Of a stretch of 64,000 nt of DNA, positions 12,415 through 64,000 are shown in pieces. The DNA lies in assembly GCA_023512835.1 (NCBI GenBank), contig CM042084.1:13417842-13481841 (forward strand), in the 5' to 3' direction. How positions within the stretch are numbered: the first letter of the stretch is position 1; each line of letters starts with the position of its first letter. The notes beneath the pieces are model-generated. The model was given only the letters and a program-made list of their open reading frames with translations, was not told the DNA's origin and did no database searches. Origin of the DNA: Taxillus chinensis. Its lineage: Eukaryota; Streptophyta; Magnoliopsida; Santalales; Loranthaceae. A program made the translations under genes and the position numbers.

Positions 12415-12953
12415 GGACTTATTAAATGATATTCAATAAAATAGTAGTTTAATTTACGTGTCAAGTTTTATCCCATCGTTTAGAGGCGATTTGTTTTAGC
12501 GTAGATAGTTTTTTAAATGTTATACATTAAAAAAACATACTAAATACGTTTATAAATATATAAAGGTAAACATTTGTAAAAAAAATATTTTATTACACAT
12601 ACATGTTTTACATCACTTTTACTCGGGTTGTTATCTCATTAACTTAAAGCTTTGCAATAATGAATAACAAAACACAAAGTGAAGATATTGGGAATATGAA
12701 ATAAGACCTCCAAATTTGCTTTGGTGAGACTGGCAAGTAAGGGCGACACGGAACATTCATTTATTTTTTACTTTACATATTTAAACTAATTGCTTTACTA
12801 TATAAATATAAACCGCGAGCGTTTTTTTAATCAATCGCGTATAATTAACCTCATATTTATACTTTTTTTATTTAATAATATTTTTATAACTTACCGTGGA
12901 TATATGTAATAAGAAGTATATAAAGTAAATAGTGCTTCGATAAACTATGAAAC
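12415..12953. repeat. direct repeat block, copy 1
   Basis: Matches 13873-14458 in order over its whole length, starting TTATTAAATGATATTCAAT. The two copies differ by many small insertions and deletions, copy 1 being shorter. Weaker similarity extends left into the GC-rich stretch at 12293-12345 (CCCGATCTGCC), matched at 13777-13810. Confidence 0.75.
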
Positions 12954-13770
12954 CCAACCCCGTGACAAGTGGTATCGAGCCAAACCGGCCTGTATCCTCA
13001 AGACTCGCCGAACACTCTCGCAATTAAGTGATCCCAAGGTGGGAGCTCTCGGGTGAGTCGACCGAATGTTGCTTGCACGCTTTTTACGTCCATAATTTGA
13101 GTATTCTATAAGTGTGATACGTAAGGTAAGTGGAGTACGAAGGAGCGCGTCGGAGGGATCCCAGAAGCCTCCTATCCTTTGGACATTGGGCGAGTGGGCG
13201 AGCATCTTGGTAAAGGTGTTGCAACTTGCGGGAAGCGATGTCCAAGTCTGTGACTTGGGCGAGTGGGAGGGCGTCAAGGTAACGATGCCATCGCCTGCAG
13301 GGAAGCGATGTCGACAAGCGCAACGAGGACGTTGCGAGGATTGGGTGGAGGAGAATGTCACAACCCGAGCAGCGTGGTGCTGGCGGGACGTTTCTTAGTG
13401 GCACGATTCAGGAATAGATTTGTGCTACGTAAAGGAGAGGGGTTGGTTGGAGCGTAGATGGTGCGCAGCGAGAAGGTTCCAAGCAATTCGTGGAGGAGAA
13501 CGGATGGAACCCCTTTGGAGTTCAGACGTGCCGACCCGGTTGAATGCGGGGAGCACGCCGCTAGTCGAGGACTTGACGTTGAAGAAGGGATTTGGCCATC
13601 CTTACACAAACTGGTCGGGAACTGGAGCCGTTCTCCTGATGAGCCCAGTGGTAGGGCGAAACCAGTCTACGTGCGCTTCAACCCTCAAAGGCTAAACTTA
13701 ACGGACCGTGGATAGAGAAGCTAAGTGCCGCAAGGGGTTGAGAGGCGCAGGAAACCTGACCCCGTGACAC
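12954..13770. mobile_element. GC-rich retroelement-like segment between direct repeats
   Basis: A GC-rich island in AT-rich surroundings. At 12970-12982 it has TGGTATCGAGCCA, one base short of the initiator-tRNA-Met primer-binding site seen at 31657. It has no gag or pol coding; the open frames here overlap in all phases and lack motifs. The flanking direct repeats could be its LTR-like ends, but they do not show clean TG/CA borders. A non-coding retroelement derivative is the best guess. Confidence 0.35.
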
Positions 13771-13872
13771 CGGGGCCCGATCTGCCCCCTCCAACGCTCT
13801 GCCGCCCGATCAGTTTTCGGAAACCGAAAACAAAATAACGGTGCCAAACATACTATTTGCAAAGAATAGTAT

Positions 13873-14458
13873 ATTTATTAAATGATATTCAATAAAATAG
13901 TATGTTTAATTTAACGGTGTCAAGTTTTTTATCCCATCTGTTTAGGGTGTCGATTTTATTTTAGCATATGCGTATTTTTATTTTTATTAGATGTTATACA
14001 TTAAAAAAAACATACTAAATACGTTTATAATATATACAAAGGTAAACATTTGTAAATAAAAATATTTTTATTACACATACATGTTTTTACATCACTTTTA
14101 CTCCAGTATGTTATCTCATTAAGTTAAAGCTTTGCAATAATGAATAACAAAACACAAAGAAGGTATTGGTAATATGAAATAAGACCTCAAAATTTGCTGG
14201 TGAGATTGGCAAGTAAGGGCAGTCATAGCAAACATTCATTTATTTTTTTTACTTTTACATATTTAAACTAATTTTTGCTTTACTATATAAATATAAACCA
14301 CAGTAGATTTTTTTAATCAATCCGTATATAATTAACATAATATTTTATACTATTTTTTATTTAATAATATTTTTTATAATTTTATACGAGAGTAATTTTT
14401 TATATGTAATTTAATAATTATATAAAGTAAATAGTGCTTCCCGATAAATTATGAAACA
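13873..14458. repeat. direct repeat block, copy 2
   Basis: Second and longer copy of the 12415-12953 block. It merges at its right into the MITE-like end at 14430-14582 (CTGCTACTAGTA). Confidence 0.75.
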
Positions 14459-14879
14459 CAATACAAATCCTATATAAAAAATTAAATATAAGGCTTCTGT
14501 TGTTAAAATGATTTTATAACTTTTTAACTTTTTTTCTTAAATAAAAGAAAACAGACTTCTATAGAAAATCTGCTACTAGTAATTTAAAGTGTGTGGTTTA
14601 GGCTTTTAAATTTTGACTCTCAATCTCGCGGAAGTAAATAACTAAAATCATAAAACTCTAATTCTTTTATTGTTGTATTTTCTTTTAATTTATAATTTTA
14701 ACAATAATTTTAAAATTTTATATTATTCTTATAATTCCAGTAAAATAATACATATATATAGTTTAATATGAAGATACAAATAAATTTTTATTTTAAAATG
14801 TCTAGGAAACAAGGACCCTAATTTAAAATCTCGGATCCGCTCTTAAAATACTATATTTTGCTTTTTAATGGCAAAGTTT

Positions 14880-17330
14880 TTATCTCTCTTTTTATGCTAT
14901 TAAAATTTTGTTTCGTTTTACGTATTTTATGTTTCCAATATTGTATGAATAATTTTTTAAAGTTCTAGTTGTATTAAATGTTATGCGTAAAAAAGGCATA
15001 CGCAAACTTGTATAAAAAAAGTTATGCATACAAGTTTTTACATGAAACAAGACTTTATGTGGTTAAAATATTATATTTGAATCAAAGTTGGGTTTTGTAT
15101 TTTTTATTCTATGAGTAGCTGGCACTTGTGGCCCGTGGGTCATGAAGATTTTTGAGTACACCTGAGTTTTTATAGCATTTTTATAGTGTATTTTTTATAG
15201 TTTACGTATTTTTTTCCCGATATTGTATTCATAATTTTTTTAAGCTCTAGTTATTTAAATGTTTTTCAATAAAAATATATTATTATGTCTATAATATATA
15301 TATATATATATGTTTGAACTTTTATAAAGTAAAATATTTTTAATTATATATACATGTTTTTACAATACCTTTATTTATAATGTTATTATCTCATTATCAT
15401 AAGTGTGGCAATAATGAATAATAAAATGGGAAAAAGTATTGTTAAAATGAAATAAAACCTTATGTTCTTAAAATACTTATATAAGTTTTAAATATTTTAT
15501 CCGACTAACATTTATAGTCTATGTGAGCATCTCCAATCCTATAAAGCTAAATTGAGTTGGTCAAGTTATTGTTAACTTCCTACAGTACTGTTTTGGCTAG
15601 TGATGCTCCAATCTTATATCATTTATATTTTTACTTAACTATTTTTTCCCAATCTACCCCTATCTACATTTTCATCGAATTTATAATTTATAATTTTCTT
15701 TTCTTCCCAAATCCATAATCAATGTCGGCATCATGGGCAGCAATAGAGGTTGTCGGAAGGTGGTGGCAGCAGTGGGGAGTGGTTCGGACAAAGATGCAAC
15801 TAGGGATGGGGATTGGGGGAAATGCAACGGTAAAATGCAATGGCTTCTCTGCGCCTTTGCTTGGGGTCTCAAAAATGGACCCTTCAAATCAATAATGTCG
15901 GACAATTCCAAATTTAGTCCCTTTTGGGAGCATAGATAAATCAAGGGGAAACCTAAATACGACATGAACGAAGTGTTCTCTTTGCCATTCAATGATCAAA
16001 TTACCTTCAAATCATAGATAAGAAAATTACATTCAATAACAACGATATCACGAATAAGGAATTCTAAATTCGTGCTAAAAAAATCTGATGGACCCTTATA
16101 GAAGAAAAGACCGTTCAAATCACCCACATGGGTCCTCTCCTCAACACCTTTGCATGGTGGGAGTGGGGGACGCGATGGGACAGGGGAGGGAACGTAACGG
16201 GAGGGGGGCGCAACGTAAGAGAGGACTAGATTGTAATTCACTTCTATTTGCTGAGGTGGTAAATCAAAAGTCAAAGCCATATTTACCTTTTTTTATTTTT
16301 GTTAGAGATTTACCTAATGTATCGAAGAAGATTTTTAGCCATGTATAACTTCAGATATGCTTTTAACTGATGCATTGGATGTAGTCGAGCTATGTAAATT
16401 TGGTTATTCAATGCGATTGTTTTTACCACATTTTCTTATGTGTTTTTTTAGTGTTTGCATTTTTTTTATTTTTTCAATGTTTTATGACTAATTTTTTTGA
16501 GTTCTAATTGTATTGAGTGTTATAAAAAACATACTAATTAATGTGTCCACAACACATACATATATGCAATCTTTTATAAATAAAAATATGTTAAATTACC
16601 CATATGTATTTTTATATCACCTTTATTTATAATTTTATTATCCCATTATCATAAGTTCGGCAATAATGAATAACAAAACAAGAAATTGAATTAGTAAAGT
16701 GAAATAAGAACTCATGAGTTAAAATTATTATGCCAATAGTAAAGTTGAGTTTTGAATCTTTTATTTTAATAGTGGTTAACACTTATGGCCCGTGCGCCAT
16801 GTAAATTTAGGTTTTTAGTGTGACTAAGTTTTTACCTTTTTTTTCATGTATCAAGTTTTATTTTATTCTTTACATTTGTGTTTTTTCATATATTGTATAA
16901 ATAATTTTCGAAGTTATAATTGTATTAAATGTTGTAAAAACATATTAATATGTTTAGAATATATACATACATAAAATTTTATAAATAGGAATATTTTAAA
17001 TTATACATATATAATTTTACATCCTATTTATTTATAAGTTTCACAATTGTGAATAATAAAATAATAAAAAAGTATTGGTAAAATAAAATAAGTCCTCGTG
17101 TGTTTATAATACCATACATATAATCGAGTTGGGTTTTAAATCTTTTATTCCATTAATGTCTGGCGCTTGTAATTTGTGGGCTATGCAAAATTGGCTATCA
17201 TGTGTGGCCAAGTTTTTACACCATTTGTTATGGTGTCATTTTTTTATCGCATTTGCATATTTTTATTTTTATTTTTATCTTATTGTTATTGTTTAAGTAT
17301 TTGTTGATGTTTTCTTTATTAAACATCACA
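14880..17330. repeat. degenerate tandem array, ~380-430-base unit
   Basis: The landmarks GGCACTTGTGGCCCGTGGG and CAATAATGAATAA recur in diverged form: the first near 15121, 16780 and 17161, the second near 15405, 16650 and 17035, with related copies at 14135 and 12655. Neighbouring units are about 380 bases apart, and the wider gap is explained by the insertion at 15522-16330. No protein is coded. The unit is shared with the direct repeat blocks at 12415 and 13873. Confidence 0.6.
15522..16330. mobile_element. possible non-autonomous DNA element inside the tandem array
   Basis: Begins GAGCATCTCCAATCC, a start common in plant MITE-like elements, and interrupts the ~400-base tandem units. GC content is higher than its surroundings. 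A clear right inverted end and target duplication were not found, so the borders are approximate. Confidence 0.3.
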
Positions 17331-17599
17331 CGCACACATATATAGTTTTCAATCCGATTGTAGAAAGTAATCAAATGCTCAAATAGTCACTTGATGCTTA
17401 GTTTATCGTATTTATGACTTCATATATTATCATTACCTGTTTAAATCTCATATTGTTTTTGCTTTTTAGTTGTATTTTGTGTTTATTCCTTCTATTTTAC
17501 ATAAAGTTCTTAAAAATGCCAAATGAAAGAGTGTTACGACAGAGGAAACGAAAGCCCTTCAAAAAAACTCACCTATTAAATGGTTGAGTTACCTCCAAA

Positions 17600-18130
17600 T
17601 AAAAAAATTATGATTAAGAATGGGGATTTATTATAAAGTACAAAATCAGATGAGATTAATGAAATATACAATGCTATATTATATGTTAAAGGTTACTCTC
17701 GTACATATGGGGTTGACTATCACTAAACTTTTACTACTGTAACTAAGATTGGTATTGATAGAGCTATTTTTCCCATCTTGCAACTATTTTTGACTTGTCA
17801 TTAAAACATATTGATGTAGAGAATGATTTATTTCATGGTGACTCAATAGAAGTTTATGGATCCCCTATAGGTTTTGCATCAAAATAAGCAAATATGTGCA
17901 AGTTGAATAAGATATTATATAGTTTGAAACAGTTACATAGAGCTTGGGTTGGTATATTTAGCCACTTAATGTAGGCATGTGATTTCAAGCAAGCCTTGCC
18001 TGATCATACTCTGTTTTATAAAAGAGATTGTGATAATATTACCTAACTTCTATTTTATATTGGTGACATGATTGTTACATATAGTAATATAGTCAAGATA
18101 GAAAAAACTTCATTGTCACCTGACATATAG
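17600..18130 (+). pseudogene. Ty1/copia reverse transcriptase relic
   Basis: With several frameshifts and stops the plus strand reads YVKGYSRTYGVDYH, then a KHIDVEN-like region, then residues resembling the RT core and a final DMIVT stretch near 18065-18080, in the order of copia RT. No LTRs are attached. It lies between UTP4 and ECA3. Confidence 0.65.
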
Positions 18131-18668
18131 TGGTGATCTGCCCACTAAAACTTATACAATTGTATATCAGTATTGTCAGACATACCTTCATTTCATATCT
18201 CACCCGTTACTACTAATTCGATTAGGTTGACCATTAAATTGGTTAAACCATAAACAAACAATAATATATCGATTTCCAAAAATTCAAATAAAATAAATTT
18301 AAAAGACTATGTATTTTTAATTTATATAGTCTGATTTATTGGTTTTGATCGGTTTGTGATCATTTATACACTCAGGCATCTAGGCTCCAAATTAAACTAA
18401 TTACAGTTTAAATGATCATATTATCGAACATATCACTATTAAGATATTATCAGCACTAATTATATATTATCTCCCAACTTATCTCAAGTATACTTTTTCA
18501 TAGGTGCAACCTGATGAGCAAAACCGACTTATTGTGTTTCAATGTTCGCCAACAGTTATGGCATGTGAGACAGGAAAAGAGGGCGACTAAGCATGCGAGA
18601 GCGAGAGTTAAGAGGAGTTAAAGAAAGAAAGGGTAAGTTGGACTTGAATTTGGGCATTAAGCTTTAGG

Positions 18669-19101
18669 TAGGGGTATAAAATGGATTAGTCCAATCCGGT
18701 TCGCTGCGTAGTGGGCCTAAACGGGTTAGCCCGTTTAAGCTGCATTTTTAATGGACTATAAAATAACTAATTTGCAAATCGGATCATATTTATTTATTTA
18801 TTTAAAATGAGAATTATAAGTTATTTTTTGTTAATTTATTTTTAAAACCATACTTAAAAGTTTATATTTCTAAACTTTAATTTTAGAATTAATAGATTTA
18901 GGCTCTAAGTACTAATATACTAGGTAGAATAAATAATAATTTAAAAAATAATTATTTTAAAAAAAACATGTTTGCATCCGCACTGACTAGGCCTAAACGG
19001 ATCGATGATTAAAATGGGCTATAATTTTTTTGGTTCAGTTCGTTCCGGTTCGCACGGATAGTGGATTAATCCACATACTGATGGTTCATTTTATACCTAT
19101 A
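18669..19101. mobile_element. hAT-like non-autonomous element with 8-base target duplication
   Basis: 433 bases. Ends are inverted, TAGGGGTATAAAATG against the complement TATAGGTATAAAATG (13 of 15 match). It is flanked by GCTTTAGG (18661-18668) and GCTTTAGA (19102-19109), 7 of 8 identical. Eight-base duplications are typical of hAT elements. It has no transposase coding. Confidence 0.7.
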
Positions 19102-19107
19102 GCTTTA

Positions 19108-19660
19108 GAGCACTAGTAGTAGATTCCTTATAGAAGTTCGTTTCTATATATTTAAGGAAAAAAGTTAAAAAGTCATAAAATCATTCCAACTGCAGATACC
19201 TGATATTTAACTTTCTCCATGAGGTTTATACAGTATTTTTTAATATATTGAATAGTATTATTCACTCCATATAATTATTAAAGTATATATTTTTTCCCAA
19301 CACCCTCATTCACTTTTCATATAATACTCACTTTATTTTATATTAAATTTAAAAAATATTATTAAATAAAAAGTAATGTAAAAAATTATTTTAATGACAT
19401 AGAAAGTGATTTATGGAATATATTATGGTATAAATTTATATAGTAAATCAAGAAGTAATTTAAATTTATAAATTTAACAAAAATGATTTAATATCTGATG
19501 TTACAACATCAACACCAGCTTTATTTTATTGATCTCTATTTTAGAGGATGTACATTAAAATCTTAGAGATATTTTATATACATCAGGTTATCTATTTATA
19601 TTTTTATATAATAAAATAATATATTTTAAATAATTAAGTTAAGACATCAAATGTAATTTA
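19108..19660. mobile_element. inverted relics of the Harbinger-like MITE
   Basis: From 19108 (GAGCACTAGTAGTAG, preceded by TTA) the sequence is the reverse complement of the right half of the 8257-8664 element. At 19504 a second start CAACATCAACACCAGC follows another TTA. The outer borders are unclear, so this may be two abutting copies. Confidence 0.4.
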
Positions 19661-20005
19661 GAAGGATGAATAATAATTATATTTTTAATTTTTAAATTGT
19701 ACGGTGGACGGATTTGATATATTATAGTTTTTATTTATAAGGTATTTTTGAAAATATAATATGGTAATTCCTCGAACCCGAAATGCTCCTCGGTATGCGT
19801 GCGCATTTGACTACATCCGACTCCGCGATGCTCCCTCTACTGATTGATCCCCCCACGCTACAGCGCAGCGCCTACTCTGCTTCAAATCAACGTCATTGAC
19901 ATTAGAATCGCACCAGACACGACCGGGGAGTTCCCCTCACTCAACGCAGAAAGAAGCACTCGCACGAACCTGCACCACAATCTCCACCCCCTCCCACCGC
20001 GAATA

Positions 20006-59789
<39,784 letters not shown>

Positions 59790-59829
59790 TAGTGGCCTTC
59801 TCATTTATTTTAGTTGTTTTTGTTGTGAT

Positions 59830-60292
59830 TGTGAAAGTGCATCAATTAAACCACTCATTGAAAAAATTCAAGAAATTAAACAGTTGGAAGTAGGACCAAC
59901 CAAAGGGATTATAACGAACTTCATGAATGAAGCAACCAAATGAATTGCAACGGACTCCATTAATGAAGTAACCAAAGAGATTATAATGGATCCCATTAAT
60001 GAAGCAACCAAAGAAATTGTAACAAACTCCATTAATGAATGAAGCAACCAAAGGAATTATAATGGACACTATTAATGGAGCAATAAAAGAGTCAAATTGA
60101 CTATTCAGTTTCCTAAAATAAAGATAATAGGGCATGTTTTAGTTTTCTTAAGTTGAATTTATTCTCTTGTAATTATTATCCAATACGCATAGTTCCTAGG
60201 CATTTATTCTTTGTAAGACCAAAGATTATTACCTAGACTATATATATCCATCTATTGTACAAATGAAAAGTACAAGTGAAATATTTTTTACA
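59830..60292 (+). mobile_element. LTR with primer site, ECA3 intron 24
   Basis: Sequence ending in TTTTTTACA is directly followed at 60293 by TGGTATCAAAGTG, an initiator-tRNA-Met-type primer site. The left border near 59830 (TGTGAAAGTG) is approximate. No downstream coding or second LTR is seen, so it is a truncated copy. Confidence 0.55.
59899..60085. repeat. 36-base minisatellite within the LTR
   Basis: About five copies of a 36-base unit with consensus words AATGAAGCAACC and CTCCATTAATGAAG. One unit has a 4-base insertion. A frame reading several units repeats every 12 residues but contains stops. Confidence 0.8.
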
Positions 60293-60475
60293 TGGTATCA
60301 AAGTGAGGTTATTCGAAACCTAAAAATCAAAAATCTCACCCTTTTGTTCTCGGCCTTCATTTGCTAGATCATCTTTCATTGTTGGTATTTGTTTTTGGTT
60401 TCTTTTCTTAGCCTTCATCACCCTGACCACCTTTCATTGCAGAGATATTACAAAACTTTTGCTATATTACAAGCA

Positions 60476-61119
60476 AGGTTCAAAAGATACGGAGGCGGTA
60501 CGAGGGGACTGGGGGGGGGGGGTTGGGGGGGGGGGGGGGGGGGCCCCGGGGGGGTGGGGCGGGCGCCTGGGGGGGGGGGGGGGGGGGGGGGCAATCACCG
60601 ATGACAATTTTTTTAAATATATACAAAATATATAAAATTAAATAGCAAATTTAGTTTTAAAATAATAAAATCATATTACAAGTATGAAATGAAGTCTCAC
60701 CCTCATTAAAATTCAAATTTAAGTCTAGTCATACATCAAACATAAAAATTCAATAACTTAAATAAATAATAAATATAATTATAATTTAAAATCATGAATT
60801 AAATTAATTAATTAACTATTAATCAAAATACATAAATAATATCATGAGTTAAAATTAATTAACAAAACTATTCAAGTACGCATATAGGCTGACTGGGACG
60901 CATGCATATGGCGACTCGACTTCCCTTCGAGGGGGGGGGGGGGGGGGGGGGGGGTTTTTGGCAAAAACAAAGGACGATGATGACGTTGGAGGCTATATTA
61001 GGTTAGCGCAACATTTTTTTTTACCCTATTTATATCCTTGAAGTCGCCGTGTCGCGGGCGCCTCGCACTCGTACGGGTTGAGGCGGAAGGGCCGCCTACG
61101 GGCCGCCTCGCCCGTACGC

Positions 61120-61192
<73 letters not shown>

Positions 61193-61270
61193 GATCCGGA
61201 GAAGTTCCCATAGGGGGCGGGGGACAACGTCGCTTCGGTGATTAAAGTAGAAGAGATAGGGAGAAATCAA
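60476..61270. mobile_element. possible GC-cored Mutator-like family member, damaged
   Basis: Starts AAGGTTCAAAAGATACGGAG and then GAGGCGGTACGAGG, like the 49365 element. It contains three poly-G stretches (60505-60590, 60930-60955, 61122-61190). AATATTCAAGTAGCATATAGG at about 61287 echoes a sequence at about 60872, so part may be duplicated. The right end is not identified. Confidence 0.35.
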
Positions 61271-62834
61271 CCTGATTAGTTACAAAATATTCAAGTAGCA
61301 TATAGGCTGAATGGAAAAAACTATCTCATGGGAATTTTCCAATGAAGTTCCCAAGAAACCACTTTGCTTCTTAACTTTTGAAACCAGAATATGGAAGGAA
61401 CTAGGTTATATGTGCAACAAATTTAAAAGTTTTATATTCACTATATTTCTTTTTGTTTCCATATTTTTTCTGCTTGTTATTTTTGTTATTTTACATCATG
61501 GTCAAACTCAAGATAACTGTAGACTATCCATGACTAGTGTTAAGTATTGACTGCTGAAAATAAACCCTTCGCTGAAGGATAAATTTAGTTGCAGGGTTCA
61601 CTTCAGATTTGGGAAGAATAATAAAATTATTAGATTTAATGCTAATTGAAAAAGCATATAAGTGTTGAGTTTTCAAGAATTGTGTCATCTTCTAAGTAAC
61701 ATTGTGAAGAAGCAAATGGGAAAGTAACCGGGCAGAATTTAAGTAGTCACTGTGAATCTTTTTCTCTCGGTTCTCATGCAGGATGTTTACTGAATAAGTC
61801 CTGATTTGCGTTTGGAGTTTGATAGCATTAGTGCATTGAAGTTTAGAAAATTTTCTTATTTGCCAATATTTCAAAATATTATTCCAAATTTATATTTTCC
61901 CCATCATTTATCGAATTTCCATTTGGAGGGTGTCTGATTTCTTGTTAAAAGTTCATGAGAATCGTTTATTGTGTTGCGTTGCTTTTTCTCAGGCTCGTTT
62001 GATTTTGCTCCTATTCCCAGTTTCTTTTTCCCCATTCCAATTTTTAAGTATGGAACATGTTTGTTTAATCGTTTTCTAAATAATTAGGAATGGGATCAAA
62101 GAAGGGTTTAAAAATGGGGTTATAATTTTTACGATCCCACTGGTTCCCATAACATGTATTGATTTTCTTCCTGAAATCCTATGAAAAACAACTTGTATGA
62201 TTTTCTTCCTCTGTCTCGCTCACCGTTTGACAAAGTAGAGAAGATGAAGCAGCCATCTGGTGGAGTTGCTCTGAAAAGAGCAGGCATTGATGATGCCCTG
62301 GTGACAAGAAAAAGACACAGGAGGGACGATCAACTAGAAGGGGAGGGAAAAGGGGCAGATGGCGTTGCTGCATGCGTTGGACTAGACCAGATCAGCATGC
62401 GACTGGTTGAAACTGAGTGTGGTCGGCTGGAGCGGCTCTGGTGAACTTAAGTGGCAGTGGCATTGATGGCATGCTGTGGTGGAAGAACTAGTGCCAGTGT
62501 GATGGATCCACCGATTGAAGAAATACCATCGCTGCGTTGACCAAACAATGAGAGAAGCAGCATTCTCTTATTTCCTTTTTTTATTTTACTTTTAGTTATT
62601 CATCCACTTTTTATTTCAATTGTCAGATCTTGATTGCTTGATCAATTACACTCATTTGTTATGGGTTGTTGTTGCTCCTGCGATGACATGAAATCTCTCA
62701 GATCTTGATTTTTTGCTTGAAGTAATGAAGTATGGAGCAATTAGGTCTGATGTCCAATGTCCTTTTAGAAGGCAAGGTGTTATAACACGGAGTGAAAAAA
62801 AAATAAATTTGGTACTCTAATTCTTTTTCAAATG
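61271..62834. other. rest of ECA3 intron 24, nothing recognised
   Basis: No ECA3 exon, element border or domain is visible. The frame at 62181-62444 is open but short and has no recognisable features. Confidence 0.5.
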
Positions 62835-63330
62835 CATGGTTTGAAGTATCGGTCGATACCGAGATGTATCGCCCGAATCGGAACGGTATCGGAAGGTCCC
62901 GGTACGAGATCCCAACCCGATTCAAAAATCTAGCGTGTCTGCTCCATCTCGCTGATTTCGGCCGAGATCTCGGGCGAGAAGACGCGACTCGGCCGATGTC
63001 CAAACGATACGCTTCATCACGGACGAAAATTCGTCCGAAATTAAAGGAAATAATTGGTACGCACCTTTCTTCTTCTTCCACTCCGATGCCGACGGCCATC
63101 GGTTTCTTCCTCCTCATCTTCTCTTCTTCCTCTGTTTTCTGGACCATCGATTGATGCCTTCGAGGACGGCCATCGATTGCGGCCGTCCTCGTCTTCTCTT
63201 CTTCGACAGAAATTATTTCCCCTCACGCACGCTGCGCACGCTGTCGCACTCTGCCACAGGAGTGAGACGCACGCTGCCGCAGGCTCTCACGCACGCTGCC
63301 GACTGCTGAGTTATGTTTTAAGATTTTTAT
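62835..63330. mobile_element. possible left end of a related Mutator-like element
   Basis: CATGGTTTGAAGTATCGGTCG resembles the left end at 49365, followed by GC-rich sequence with ATCGG/CCGAT words. The right end would lie beyond the window. Confidence 0.3.
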
Positions 63331-63780
63331 TTATTTATTTAACCTAACCTAACTAATTTAATTGTAAATTAAATTAAAATCATTCCTTAAATTTATTATT
63401 CCTTAAATGCATTCATTAATTTAAGATATTAAATTTATAAATCTTTTAATTCCTTAAACTAAAATAGTTTTAAATTTAAGAAATTATTTCTTAAATTTAT
63501 TATTCCTTAAATTAATTCCTTAATTTAAGGAATTAAATTTATAACTGTTTTAATTTTTTAAATTAAAACAATTTTAAATTTAAGGAATTATTCCTTAATT
63601 TCATTCCTTAATTTAAGGAATTAAATTTATAACTATTTTAACTCCTTAAATTAAAACATTTTTAAATTTAAGAAATTATTTCTTAAATTAATTCCTTTTT
63701 TAAATTTATTCCTTAAATAATGATAAAACTTGTTTTAAATTTATTTCTTAAACTAAAAATAAAACATGTAATAATGAAAT
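63330..63780. repeat. AT-rich tandem repeats of TTCCTTAAATTTA type
   Basis: Roughly 90-100-base units built from TTAAATTTAAGGAATTA and its complement, at least three copies (about 63470-63760). The units are self-complementary and could form hairpins. No coding. Confidence 0.65.
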
Positions 63781-64000
63781 TAAAAATATTTAACACATAA
63801 ATCTATAAATTTAAAAATATTTAACATATTATAAATTAATTAAAAATAATTAATACATTGCTATAAATTTTAAAATATGTATTACAATATAAATTAAAAT
63901 AAAAATATTTAATATGATATAAATATTTTTTATTTATAATGTTGTTAATGAATACTTCGAGCACTTCTTGTGTGCAATATTTTCTAATAAAATTTTTTTC

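Noticed and set aside
13084..13715. Several overlapping open frames of 80-140 codons on both strands
   Set aside because: They overlap in all phases in a GC-rich repeat-like segment and show no domain or codon pattern; GC content alone explains them.
60998..61270. Polyproline/polyglycine open frames
   Set aside because: Translation of a poly-G run, a likely consensus artefact.
62181..62444. 87-codon frame as a possible small gene or ECA3 exon
   Set aside because: No similarity to the expected next part of ECA3 and no flanking splice signals of the right phase.

Overview
This is a nuclear window from a flowering plant. The plant call rests on a P-type calcium pump of the plant ECA3 type, plant-style UTP4 coding sequence, long AT-rich introns, and typical plant transposable elements: Ty1/copia and Ty3/gypsy with initiator-tRNA-Met primer sites, L1 and RTE LINEs, an Au-like SINE, hAT-, Mutator- and Harbinger-like DNA elements. 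I cannot name the species.

Only two cellular genes are supported, arranged head to head. On the minus strand, 11803 down to 2572, is a complete 11-exon WD40 gene for the nucleolar ribosome-biogenesis factor UTP4 (Cirhin; POPCORN in Arabidopsis), 835 codons plus stop with all intron phases consistent. On the plus strand, from 20006 to beyond the right edge, is an ECA3-type Ca2+/Mn2+-transporting ATPase. Its first 24 exons are present (718 codons, phases consistent); the C-terminal membrane part lies outside. The stretch between the two start codons (about 8.2 kb) holds the UTP4 promoter with a TGGGCC site II and a telo-box-like motif, a duplicated ~590-base block around a GC-rich retroelement-like segment, a degenerate tandem array, a copia relic and a hAT-like element.

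The rest is mobile DNA inside ECA3 introns. Intron 12 (13.4 kb) is a nest: a copia element (LTRs at 28203 and 40919) carrying a gypsy chromovirus (31284-36335, 5-base target duplication), an L1 tail in its integrase (11-base duplication), further L1 pieces, a scrap of mitochondrial atp9, hAT ends and AT-rich repeats. Intron 5 holds an Au-like SINE with a 12-base duplication. Intron 7 holds a 5'-truncated L1. Intron 15 holds an antisense L1. Intron 18 holds an RTE LINE and a Mutator-like element with 9-base duplication. Intron 21 holds a second copia whose 5' LTR carries another Mutator-like insertion. Intron 24 starts with an LTR containing a 36-base minisatellite.

All exons are readable despite this, so ECA3 looks intact as far as seen. 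Unusual points are a GC-AG intron interrupting the TGES codons, a 154-base tandem duplication that copies the exon 20 splice donor, and recurrent homopolymer G/T/A mosaics that are probably consensus artefacts. I found no new multi-gene system; the most novel material is the nest architecture and a GC-cored Mutator-like repeat family.
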